A stretch of 64,000 nucleotides of DNA from an uncultured Acetatifactor sp. (GTDB lineage: Bacteria; Bacillota; Clostridia; Lachnospirales; Lachnospiraceae), in NCBI GenBank assembly GCA_934402315.1, contig CAKRTS010000005.1, positions 86,752-150,751 on the forward strand, read 5' to 3'. Position numbers and translations under genes: made by a program. Position 1 is the stretch's first letter. Every line of letters starts with the position of its first letter. A model generated the notes under the pieces. That model was given only the letters and a program-made list of their open reading frames with translations, had not been told where the DNA came from and did no database searches. Positions 56,640-64,000 of this stretch are shown piece after piece.

Positions 56640-56948
56640 TCAATTCTCCATCAATTCACTGACTGCCTTTACAAAAACCTCCCACTCCTGTCTGACCGCC
56701 TGCTGATACTCTCTTCCCTTGTCCGTCAGACGGTAATACTTTCTGGCAGGTCCCGACTCCGACTCGACAAGATAGGTCGTCACATAATCGTCCTCCTTTA
56801 ATTTTCTCAGGATAGGATAAAGCGTTCCGCTCGCAATGGACATCTCTACGGAAATCCTCTCTGTCAGCTCATAACCGTACTTATCGCCTCTCACAAGCAG
56901 AGACAATACGCACAGCTCGAGCGCTCCCTTCTTAAATTGTATATTCAT
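56640..56948 (-). CDS. PadR family transcriptional regulator
   Basis: A 102-residue winged-helix regulator: GALELCVLSLLVRGDKYGYEL, then IASGTLYPILRKLKEDDYV and KYYRLTDKGREY. Short PadR-s1 members typically repress their own operon and an adjacent membrane or transport gene in response to small molecules or envelope stress. Here the partner is the HAAS/DUF4097 gene. The predicted promoter has a palindrome (ATATTGCAATAT) around its -35 region as a possible operator. Confidence 0.93.
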   Translation of the reverse strand: MNIQFKKGALELCVLSLLVRGDKYGYELTERISVEMSIASGTLYPILRKLKEDDYVTTYLVESESGPARKYYRLTDKGREYQQAVRQEWEVFVKAVSELMEN

Positions 56949-56988
56949 AAATAGCCTTCTTTCCTTAATACTCTTCTATGTATTGTTG

Positions 56989-57017
56989 ATTGTATCACAA
57001 GCTATTATATATTGCAA
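56989..57017 (-). promoter_or_regulatory. Predicted sigma-A promoter of the padR operon
   Basis: Minus strand: -35 TTGCAA (57012-57017), a 17-base spacer and -10 TACAAT (56989-56994). The palindrome ATATTGCAATAT overlaps the -35 box. Confidence 0.6.
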
Positions 57018-57031
57018 TATACCAATTAATA

Positions 57032-57074
57032 AAATATGCAGTTTTTTCCAAAATACTGAAAAACTGCATATTTA
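57032..57074 (-). terminator. Hairpin after gltD
   Basis: AAATATGCAGTTTTT pairs with AAAAACTGCATATTT, five bases after the gltD stop codon. The run after the stem is only moderately T-rich, so it is a probable but not certain terminator. Confidence 0.65.
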
Positions 57075-57078
57075 TTCT

Positions 57079-58572
57079 CTATTGTACTACCAGATTGGAG
57101 TACCCCATCAGGCTCTCATCGACTGCTCTCGCCGCCTCTCTGCCCTCGCGGATTGCCCATACGACAAGAGATTGTCCTCTGTGCATATCTCCGGTAACAA
57201 ATACATTCTCCCTGCTCGTCCGGTACTCACCCGCCTTTGTCTTCACGTTCGTGCGCTCATTCAGCTCCACACCGAATGCCTCGGCAATATAGCTCTGTGC
57301 CCCGAGGAAGCCCGCCGCGATCAGCACAATATCTGCCGGAAGCTCCTGTTCACTGCCGGGAAGCTCCTTCATTGTCATCCTGCCGGTCTCCTGATCCTTT
57401 TCCCATGACAGCTTTACCAGCTTCACCGCCTTGAGACAGCCGTTCTTGTCCTTGATAAACTCCTTCACCGTGGACTCATAGATGCGCGGATCATGCCCGT
57501 AGACCGCGATTGCCTCCTCCTGACCGTAATCCGTCTTGCAGACCTTCGGCCACTCCGGCCATGCATTGTTCGCTGCCCGTTTATCCGGCGCCTTCGGCAT
57601 CATCTCGATCTGCGTGACACTTTTCGCACCATGCCGGATGGAGGTTCCGACACAGTCATTTCCCGTGTCGCCGCCACCGATAATCACAACGTTCTTATCC
57701 TTCGTGTCAATATACTTTTTGTCCTCAAAGCCGGAATTCAGCAGACTCTTCGTATTTGCCTTCAGGAAATCCACCGCAAAGTAAATTCCCTTCGCATCTC
57801 TCCCCGGCGCCTTGATGTCTCTCGGGTTCGACGCTCCGCAGGCGAGAACAACGCGGTCAAACTCATGCAGCAGCTTGTCCGCCTTCATATCCTTTCCCAC
57901 ATCCACGCCTGTGACAAAGGTGATTCCTTCCTCCTCCATGATCTTCCGCTTTCTGTCCACAATCTGCTTTTCCAGCTTCATATTCGGAATGCCGTACATC
58001 AGCAGACCTCCGATGCGATCGGAACGCTCGAAGACAGTGACGGAATGTCCGCGCCTGTTCAGCTGATCCGCCACCGCAAGCCCGGAGGGCCCGCTTCCCA
58101 CAACGGCTATGCTCTTGCCTGTCCTTACCTTGGGCGGATTTGCGACGGCATATCCCTTCTCATAGGCATTCTCGATAATGGCATGCTCGTTCTCCTTCGT
58201 CGATACCGGATCACCGTTCAGACCGCAGGTACATGCCGCCTCGCAGAGCGCAGGGCATACTCTGGAGGTAAACTCCGGGAAATTGTTCGTCTTTTTCAGC
58301 CTGTTATACGCCTGCTGCCAGTTGCCGGAGTAGACAAGGTCATTCCACTCGGGAATCAGGTTATGCAGCGGACAGCCGCTTGTCATCCCGCAGATTGTCA
58401 TGCCCGCCTGGCAGAACGGAACGCCGCATTCCATACACCTTGCACCCTGAAGCTGCTGCTTTTCCTTCGGCAGATATTCATGAAATTCGTTGAAATGCTT
58501 AATACGCTTCTTCGGCTCCTGTGCTCCGCTGACTTCTCTCTTATATTCCATAAAACCGGTAGGTTTTCCCAT
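57079..58572 (-). CDS. gltD: Glutamate synthase small subunit
   Basis: A 497-residue subunit that passes electrons from NADPH to the large subunit. N-terminal iron-sulphur cysteines lie in CMECGVPFCQ and CPLHNLIPEWN; FAD binding in VVGSGPSGLAVADQL; NADPH binding in VIIGGGDTGNDCVGTS; and the C-terminal GQSLVVWAIREGREAARAVD. It follows gltB by 45 bases. Length matches the family. Confidence 0.97.
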   Translation of the reverse strand: MGKPTGFMEYKREVSGAQEPKKRIKHFNEFHEYLPKEKQQLQGARCMECGVPFCQAGMTICGMTSGCPLHNLIPEWNDLVYSGNWQQAYNRLKKTNNFPEFTSRVCPALCEAACTCGLNGDPVSTKENEHAIIENAYEKGYAVANPPKVRTGKSIAVVGSGPSGLAVADQLNRRGHSVTVFERSDRIGGLLMYGIPNMKLEKQIVDRKRKIMEEEGITFVTGVDVGKDMKADKLLHEFDRVVLACGASNPRDIKAPGRDAKGIYFAVDFLKANTKSLLNSGFEDKKYIDTKDKNVVIIGGGDTGNDCVGTSIRHGAKSVTQIEMMPKAPDKRAANNAWPEWPKVCKTDYGQEEAIAVYGHDPRIYESTVKEFIKDKNGCLKAVKLVKLSWEKDQETGRMTMKELPGSEQELPADIVLIAAGFLGAQSYIAEAFGVELNERTNVKTKAGEYRTSRENVFVTGDMHRGQSLVVWAIREGREAARAVDESLMGYSNLVVQ

Positions 58573-58617
58573 CTCTCTGTCCTCCTGTTTTCCATCTTTG
58601 CCATAGCACCGGACTAA

Positions 58618-61600
58618 TTAATGTCCGCGCGTATTTGCGTAAAAAGCCTCAATCTGTGCCTGCTCGGCGCTCAGCCCCTTTTCCTCCATCTGGACGATCG
58701 TCTTCAGCACCCTCTCGTAGTCATGCGGAATGATCTTCTTGAATTTTGGAAGATATTCTCCGAAGTGATCTAGGATCTTCTTCCCCTTCTTGGAGTTTGT
58801 CAGCGCAACATGCTCCTGAATCATGCCCTTGAGCTCCAGCACATCATACTTGGACGTGATCTCACTGGAGGAAACCATCTCCTTGTTCAGACGCTTATAC
58901 AGGTCATTGCCCTCATCCAGCACATACGCGATTCCGCCGCTCATTCCGGCTGCAAAGTTCTTTCCTGTCATTCCGAGGACAACCACACGCCCTCCGGTCA
59001 TATACTCACAGCCATGATCGCCAACACCCTCGACGACCGCAATGGCACCGGAGTTGCGGACACAGAAACGTTCTCCCGCCACACCCGCGATAAATGCCTT
59101 ACCACTGGTCGCTCCGTAAAGCGCCACGTTGCCGATGATAATGTTCTCAGATGCCTCAAACGTGCTTCCCGCGGGCGGGTAAACGATCAGCTTTCCACCG
59201 GACAGTCCCTTTCCGAAATAGTCGTTGGAATCGCCGACAAGCTCCAGCGTCAGCCCCTTGGGAATGAATGCACCGAACGACTGTCCGCCCGCTCCGGTAC
59301 ACAGCACACGGTAGGTGTCCTCGTCCAGATCGTCTCCCAGCTTACGTGTAATCTCACTTCCGAGAATCGTGCCGAAGGCTCTGTCCGTGTTGGATACGTC
59401 CACCTCGATACTCCGCTTCTGTCCGCTCTCAATCGCCTTTCCGAGCTGTTTCAGCAGCACGCGCTCATCCAGCGTCTTCTCAAGCTGAAAGTCATAGACC
59501 TGCTTCGGATCGAAGGTAACCTTCTGTCTGGAACCCTCGTAGGGATTCGCAAGAATCTGTGACAGATCGATCTCCTGCTGTCTCTCCGTCAGATGCTCTC
59601 TCCTCTTCAAGAGATCCGTGCGTCCGACCAGCTCATCCACTGTCCTCACACCGAGCGCCGCCATATATTCCCGCAGCTCCTGCGCAATGAATTTCATGAA
59701 ATTCTCCACATATTCCGGTTTTCCGCGGAAGTTCTTTCTAAGCTCCGGGTTCTGGGTCGCCACGCCCACCGGGCAGGTATCCAGATTGCAGACCCTCATC
59801 ATCACGCAGCCCATCGTCACAAGCGGCGCTGTCGCAAAGCCAAACTCCTCCGCGCCGAGGATCGCCGCAATCGCCACATCTCTGCCGCTCATCAGCTTTC
59901 CGTCCGTCTCGATGCGCACCTTGTTTCTCAGTCCGTTCATGATCAGGGTCTGATGCGTCTCCGCAAGACCCAGCTCCCACGGAAGTCCGGCGTTATGAAT
60001 GGAATTTCTGGGTGCCGCTCCCGTTCCGCCGTCATAGCCGGAGACCAGAATTACCTGTGCTCCCGCCTTGGCAACACCTGCTGCAACCGTGCCGACACCC
60101 GCCTCCGAAACCAGCTTCACGGAAATTCTCGCCTCTGTATTCGCGTTTTTCAGATCATAGATCAGCTGCGCCAGATCCTCGATGGAATAAATGTCGTGGT
60201 GCGGCGGCGGCGAAATCAAAGATACTCCCGGCGTGGAATGTCTGGTCTTTGCAATCCACGGGTAGACCTTTCCGCCCGGCAGATGTCCGCCTTCACCCGG
60301 CTTTGCCCCCTGCGCCATCTTGATCTGAATCTCCTTCGCACTGACAAGATAACGGCTTGTGACGCCGAATCTGCCACTCGCCACCTGCTTGATGGCGGAG
60401 CACCGGTCAAGTCCGTCAGCGCCTACAGTGAGACGCTCCAGATCCTCACCGCCCTCGCCGGAATTGCTCTTTCCGTGCAGTCTGTTCATGGCGATCGCCA
60501 TCGTCTCGTGCGCCTCCTTGGAAATGGAACCGTAAGACATTGCGCCCGTCTTGAACCGGGTGACAATCGCCTCCACCGGCTCCACCTCCTCCAGCGGCAC
60601 ACCCTTCTTCGGATAGTTGAAGTCCATCAATCCACGCAGGTTCTTCACGGAATCCTCGTCATTCACCATTGCCGTATACTGCTTGAACATCTGATAGTCA
60701 CCGCGCATCGTGGATTCCTGCAGCATATGGATCGTCGCCGGATTATAGAGATGCTCGTCGCCTCCGCTGCGCATCTTGTGATGTCCGGGGCTGTCCAGTG
60801 TCAGGTCATTTTCCAGCCCCAGCGGGTCAAATGCCATCGAATGCAACACATCTACCTGACTCTCAATATCCTTCAGCGTGATGCCGCCGACTCTGCATAC
60901 CGTATTGCTGAAATATTTGCTGATCACGTCCTTATCGATACCGATTGCCTCGAAGATCTGCGAACCCTGATAGGACTGGATCGTGCTGATACCCATCTTG
61001 GATGCAATCTTGACAATGCCGTGGAGAACTGCGTTGTTGTAATCGTTGACCGCCGCATAGTAATCCTTGTCCAGCATATGATTGTCAATCAGCTCACGGA
61101 TGGAATCCTGCGCCAGATAAGGGTTGATCGCGCAGGCGCCGTAGCCGAGCAGCGTTGCAAAATGATGAACCTCTCTGGGCTCGCCGGACTCCAGGATCAG
61201 TGCCACTCTGGTCCGCTTCTTTGTGCGCACAAGGTACTGGTTCAGCGCAGAAACTGCAAGCAGCGACGGGATCGGCACATGGTTCTCATCCACGCCCCTG
61301 TCGGAGAGGATCAGCACATTGACGCCGTCTCGGTAAGCGCGGTCCACCTCTACAAAGAGTCTGTCGATTGCCCTCTCAAGGCTCGTGTTCTTATAATAGG
61401 TAATGGGAACGACCTCCACCTGGAAGCCCTCCGCCTTCATATTCTTGATCTTCAGCAGATCCGTGTTCGTCAGGATCGGATTGTTGACCCTGAGCACATT
61501 ACAGTTCTTCGGGGTCTCCTGCAGGATATTTCCCTCGGTTCCGATATAGACGGTCGTCGATGTGACGATCTCCTCACGGATCGCGTCGATGGGCGGGTTC

Positions 61601-63168
61601 GTTACCTGCGCAAAGAGCTGCTTGAAATAATGGAACAGCGGGTGATAGGTCTTGCTCAAAACAGGCAGCGGCGTGTCCACACCCATAGCCGCGATTGCCT
61701 CACTGCCGTTCTTCGCCATCGGGAGAATGCTCTGCTTTAACTCATCGTAGGTGTAGCCGAATGCCTTCTGCATCCGCTGACGCTCCTCATAGGTATATTC
61801 CGGGACACGCTGGTTCGGGATTGTCAGATCCTTGAGGAAGACAAGATTGTTATCCAGCCATTCGCCGTAGGGCTGTCTGGACGCATATTTTTCCTTCAGC
61901 TCTTCGTCGGAGATCACCTTGCCCTGAACGGTATCGACAAGAAGCATCTTGCCCGGGCGCACCCTCTCCTTCACCTTGATCTTCGTCGGGTCAATATCCA
62001 GCACACCGACCTCAGATGCCAGAATCAGCGTGTCGTCCTCTGTAATCAGGTATCTGGACGGTCTGAGACCGTTTCTGTCAAGAACTGCTCCCATAATGTC
62101 TCCGTCCGAAAACAAAATGGATGCAGGCCCGTCCCACGGCTCCATCATGGTCGCGTAATACTGGTAAAAGTCTCTCTTCGTCTGGGACATCGCCTTGTCA
62201 TTAGCCCACGGCTCGGGAATGGCGATCATGACAGCCAGCGGCAGATCCATACCACTCATCACAAGAAATTCAAGCGTGTTGTCCAACATGGCGGAATCTG
62301 ATCCGGTCTTGTTGATTGCCGGCAGTACCTTGTGCATCTGACCCTTCAGATACTCCGACTCCATATTCTCCTCTCTTGCCAGCATCTTGTCCGCATTGCC
62401 CCTGATCGTGTTGATTTCACCGTTATGCACCATCAGGCGGTTCGGATGCGCGCGCTCCCAGCTCGGATTCGTGTTGGTCGAGAAACGGGAATGAACCATT
62501 GCAATTGCCGAAACAAAGTCCGCGCTCTGCAGATCGGCAAAAAAGGTGCGCAGCTGTCCGACAAGGAACATGCCCTTATATACGATCGTCCTGCTGGAGA
62601 AAGATACCACATAGGTGTCCTCCGTGGACTGCTCAAACAGCCGCCTGGCAATATAGAGCTTCCTGTCAAAGGCTAAGCCCTTCTCCACATTTGCGGGTTT
62701 CTTCACAAAGCCCTGCATGATGTGCGGCATACATTCCACCGCTTTATGTCCAAGCACATTCGGGAATGTGGGAACCTCTCTCCAACCGAGGAACTCCAAT
62801 CCTTCTTTTTCGACAATGATCTCAAACATCTTCTTCGCCTGATTCCGGCGCAGCTCCTCCTGTGGAAAGAAGAACATTCCAACGCCGTATTCCCGCTCTT
62901 TTCCGATCTCTATTCCGAGGGGCTTCGTCACTCTCGCAAAGAATTTATGCGGAATCTGGGTCAGAATACCGACACCGTCTCCGGTCTTTCCCTCTGCATC
63001 CTTACCTGCCCTGTGCTCCAGATTCTCCACAATTTTCAAAGCATTTTCCACTGTCTCACGGCTCTTCTGCCCTTTGATATTGACACAGGCACCGATACCG
63101 CAGTTATCATGCTCAAACACCTCACGATAAAGCGGTGCCTCCGCTACTTCCTTCTTCACATCAAACAT
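58618..63168 (-). CDS. gltB: Glutamate synthase large subunit
   Basis: A 1516-residue enzyme. The N-terminal nucleophile is Cys23 in DNCGIGACVN, which suggests processing of a short propeptide. The glutaminase domain (about 23-430) contains HSRFSTNTNPSWERAHPNR; the FMN synthase domain contains GEGGHLPGGKVYPWIAKTRH and the 3Fe-4S cysteines in CVMMRVCNLDTCPVG; a C-terminal GXGXG beta-helix follows (GVGDHGCEYMTGGRVVVLG). The ATG at 63168 with AAGGAG 7 bases upstream was chosen; an upstream extension of 38 residues runs through a leader hairpin and is rejected. It catalyses glutamine plus 2-oxoglutarate to two glutamates with GltD. Confidence 0.97.
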   Translation of the reverse strand: MFDVKKEVAEAPLYREVFEHDNCGIGACVNIKGQKSRETVENALKIVENLEHRAGKDAEGKTGDGVGILTQIPHKFFARVTKPLGIEIGKEREYGVGMFFFPQEELRRNQAKKMFEIIVEKEGLEFLGWREVPTFPNVLGHKAVECMPHIMQGFVKKPANVEKGLAFDRKLYIARRLFEQSTEDTYVVSFSSRTIVYKGMFLVGQLRTFFADLQSADFVSAIAMVHSRFSTNTNPSWERAHPNRLMVHNGEINTIRGNADKMLAREENMESEYLKGQMHKVLPAINKTGSDSAMLDNTLEFLVMSGMDLPLAVMIAIPEPWANDKAMSQTKRDFYQYYATMMEPWDGPASILFSDGDIMGAVLDRNGLRPSRYLITEDDTLILASEVGVLDIDPTKIKVKERVRPGKMLLVDTVQGKVISDEELKEKYASRQPYGEWLDNNLVFLKDLTIPNQRVPEYTYEERQRMQKAFGYTYDELKQSILPMAKNGSEAIAAMGVDTPLPVLSKTYHPLFHYFKQLFAQVTNPPIDAIREEIVTSTTVYIGTEGNILQETPKNCNVLRVNNPILTNTDLLKIKNMKAEGFQVEVVPITYYKNTSLERAIDRLFVEVDRAYRDGVNVLILSDRGVDENHVPIPSLLAVSALNQYLVRTKKRTRVALILESGEPREVHHFATLLGYGACAINPYLAQDSIRELIDNHMLDKDYYAAVNDYNNAVLHGIVKIASKMGISTIQSYQGSQIFEAIGIDKDVISKYFSNTVCRVGGITLKDIESQVDVLHSMAFDPLGLENDLTLDSPGHHKMRSGGDEHLYNPATIHMLQESTMRGDYQMFKQYTAMVNDEDSVKNLRGLMDFNYPKKGVPLEEVEPVEAIVTRFKTGAMSYGSISKEAHETMAIAMNRLHGKSNSGEGGEDLERLTVGADGLDRCSAIKQVASGRFGVTSRYLVSAKEIQIKMAQGAKPGEGGHLPGGKVYPWIAKTRHSTPGVSLISPPPHHDIYSIEDLAQLIYDLKNANTEARISVKLVSEAGVGTVAAGVAKAGAQVILVSGYDGGTGAAPRNSIHNAGLPWELGLAETHQTLIMNGLRNKVRIETDGKLMSGRDVAIAAILGAEEFGFATAPLVTMGCVMMRVCNLDTCPVGVATQNPELRKNFRGKPEYVENFMKFIAQELREYMAALGVRTVDELVGRTDLLKRREHLTERQQEIDLSQILANPYEGSRQKVTFDPKQVYDFQLEKTLDERVLLKQLGKAIESGQKRSIEVDVSNTDRAFGTILGSEITRKLGDDLDEDTYRVLCTGAGGQSFGAFIPKGLTLELVGDSNDYFGKGLSGGKLIVYPPAGSTFEASENIIIGNVALYGATSGKAFIAGVAGERFCVRNSGAIAVVEGVGDHGCEYMTGGRVVVLGMTGKNFAAGMSGGIAYVLDEGNDLYKRLNKEMVSSSEITSKYDVLELKGMIQEHVALTNSKKGKKILDHFGEYLPKFKKIIPHDYERVLKTIVQMEEKGLSAEQAQIEAFYANTRGH

Positions 63169-63226
63169 GGCTGTACTCCTTTCTGTTCGCGCCTGCCCAC
63201 GCATTCCCGAAGCTTCAACACTCACG

Positions 63227-63269
63227 CAAAAAGAGCGCAAGGGAGCTATTACGCGCTCCTTTGCGCTCT
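63227..63269 (-). terminator. Intrinsic terminator in the gltBD leader
   Basis: Minus strand: a 15-bp stem with one mismatch (63255-63269 with 63232-63246; AGAGCGCAA core), 8-base loop, followed directly by TTTTT. It starts only about five bases after the predicted transcription start and lies some 60 bases before the gltB ATG, so it would terminate the operon unless relieved. Confidence 0.8.
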
Positions 63270-63280
63270 TTGTTTTAAAC

Positions 63281-63309
63281 ACTATACAATACTTTTTCTC
63301 ATTTGTAAA
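63281..63309 (-). promoter_or_regulatory. Predicted sigma-A promoter of gltBD
   Basis: Minus strand: -35 TTTACA (63304-63309), a 17-base spacer and -10 TATAGT (63281-63286). Confidence 0.7.
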
Positions 63310-63373
63310 TAAAAACTATTTAGGAAATTGTCAGATTATTTGTTAATTAATATTTTCAATGTTGAATTATCTG

Positions 63374-63655
63374 TCAATTTAGTTCATCCAGATAAAGCTG
63401 GCTACGGTTCTGTATGAGCTTTGCCGTCTGCTCAGCATCCTTCGTACCGCCGAAATACTCTGCTGCCTCCTCCTTTATGATTTCAACAATGAGTGAATTT
63501 TCCGCACAACAACGCTATGTCAGTCTCCGAAACAATATCCATGCTTAACAAAGCCTTTTGTCTTCCACTCCGTACCTATCCTTTCCTGAGCGGCAGACTG
63601 AACCTCCGTCCCGGTCTTTTCAAATAAACCTCCCTCAGTATCAAACCTGAACTGT
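63374..63655 (-). pseudogene. Remnant of a solute-binding lipoprotein C-terminus
   Basis: Two reading-frame pieces on the minus strand align with the last ~90 residues of the lipoprotein at 30613: DTEGGLFEKTGTEVQ (compare ETEEGIYWGGEKAIQ) and IVEIIKEEAAEYFGGTKDAE (compare VIWEEAEGYFNGDKSAE), ending QLYLDELN. They are in different frames, separated by a stop or frameshift near 63520, and there is no N-terminal part. It is a decayed fragment of an extracellular solute-binding protein. Confidence 0.75.
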
Positions 63656-63709
63656 TATGTTACCCACCTGAAAGTCATTGCTCCATGACTCCCATTATGG
63701 CTGTGTCAT

Positions 63710-64000
63710 TTAGGAGGCCTCTTCCAAGGTGGCAGCAAACTCTTCTACACTCGCACAGGAAAGTGCTTGCATAAACCAATCGTTCAACAAAGTCATATCC
63801 TTTTCTGCCAGAATTTTACTCTGCAAAGCCTCTGACACCTCTCCCTTACATCCCAAAGCCATCAGTAAAGCCTCTGCTTTCCCCTCAGTTCTGCCTTCCC
63901 TCAGACCATCCTGCCTTCCCTCGGCCCTTCCTTCTGCCCTTCCTTCTGCCCTTCCTTCTGCCCTTCCTTCTGCCCTTCCTTCTGCCCTTCCTTCTGCCCT
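63710..64000 (-). CDS. Rpn/PD-(D/E)XK transposase-like protein, C-terminus (truncated by window)
   Basis: The visible 96 codons end at TAA (63710-63712) and continue beyond the window edge. It begins with tandem AEGR repeats, then QDGLREGRTEGKAEALLMAL, and ends in SVEEFAATLEEAS. Such AEGR-type repeats followed by a helical tail are usual at the C-terminus of Rpn-family recombination-promoting nucleases and related proteins. The catalytic part is not in the window, so the family is inferred. Confidence 0.6.
   Translation of the reverse strand, partial: RAEGRAEGRAEGRAEGRAEGRAEGRAEGRQDGLREGRTEGKAEALLMALGCKGEVSEALQSKILAEKDMTLLNDWFMQALSCASVEEFAATLEEAS
63925..64000 (-). repeat. 12-bp tandem repeat (AEGR codons)
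   Basis: More than six copies of the 12-base unit CCCTTCCTTCTG (plus-strand reading), encoding AEGR repeats on the minus strand, continue to the window edge. Confidence 0.85.

Overview
The window looks like the chromosome of a GC-rich (about half G+C) member of the Clostridia, most likely a fibre-degrading Lachnospiraceae gut commensal. The pointers are a GH10-CE1 xylanase, GH115, GH3, GH2 and SGNH glycan enzymes, clostridial-type ABC systems with GntR and PadR regulators, AsnA, the SAM-linked DUF4130 / DNA-modification radical SAM pair, and strong Gram-positive ribosome-binding sites. No rRNA, tRNA, CRISPR array or intact transposon was seen. The species cannot be named from sequence reading alone.

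Layout. 1-2.7 kb: the end of an ABC-2 exporter operon (two permeases, ATPase, exported protein). 2.8-4.9 kb (minus): a small membrane protein, a membrane-anchored SH3-like protein and trpS. 5.4-7.8 kb: a GH2 glycosidase, tail-to-tail with a P2A-type calcium ATPase (7.7-10.4 kb). 10.5-15.5 kb (minus): a family-5 solute-binding-protein ABC importer, divergent from a secreted GH10-CE1 xylanase/esterase (15.7-18.0 kb). 18-24.2 kb (minus): a tightly packed operon of an EAL protein with degenerate GGDEF, a YczE-like membrane protein, a CapA lipoprotein, TcdA, FolD and a Dabb protein. 24.3-28.5 kb (minus): a GntR/YtrA - ABC ATPase - permease - orphan pseudo-receiver regulator operon with a clear promoter and operator. 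28.7-30.6 kb: pepF. 30.6-33.0 kb: a large lipoprotein with a solute-binding-like C-terminal half. 33.65-40.7 kb (minus): a xylan side-chain cluster (SGNH esterase, GH115, GH3). 40.9-42.7 kb: a probable vitamin B6 uptake and kinase pair. 42.7-45 kb: a DUF4097 protein and an intracellular GH13. 45.2-48.1 kb: a RecB/Cas4-type nuclease fused to an XPD-like helicase, and an HPr-like protein lacking the active histidine. 48.4-50.8 kb: the DUF4130 / radical SAM DNA-metabolism pair behind an apparent LexA-type promoter. 51.2-52.2 kb: asnA. 52.2-55.3 kb: two polytopic membrane proteins, probably for surface glycans. 55.4-56.9 kb: PadR plus a HAAS/DUF4097 protein. 57.1-63.2 kb: gltBD, with an intrinsic terminator in the leader. 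63.4-64 kb: a decayed solute-binding-protein fragment and the C-terminus of a probable Rpn-type nuclease.

The most striking unexplained feature is a family of dispersed ~150-bp elements: four full copies (4998, 33476, 49182, 50835) and one fragment (49380). All copies can fold into the same shape: a long closing helix from the two ends, a 7-bp hairpin whose sequence differs completely between copies while pairing is kept, a CCGCT-type hairpin, and a hairpin capped by a GNRA tetraloop (GAAA, GCAA, GGGA, GAGA). This is what a conserved RNA structure, or a mobile structured repeat, would look like. Three of the four copies sit in the 5' leaders of genes on the same strand, and the elements create spurious upstream extensions of real reading frames. 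A 51-bp tandem repeat (33101-33395), the gltBD leader terminator and the SOS-like promoter of the radical SAM gene are the next most interesting items.
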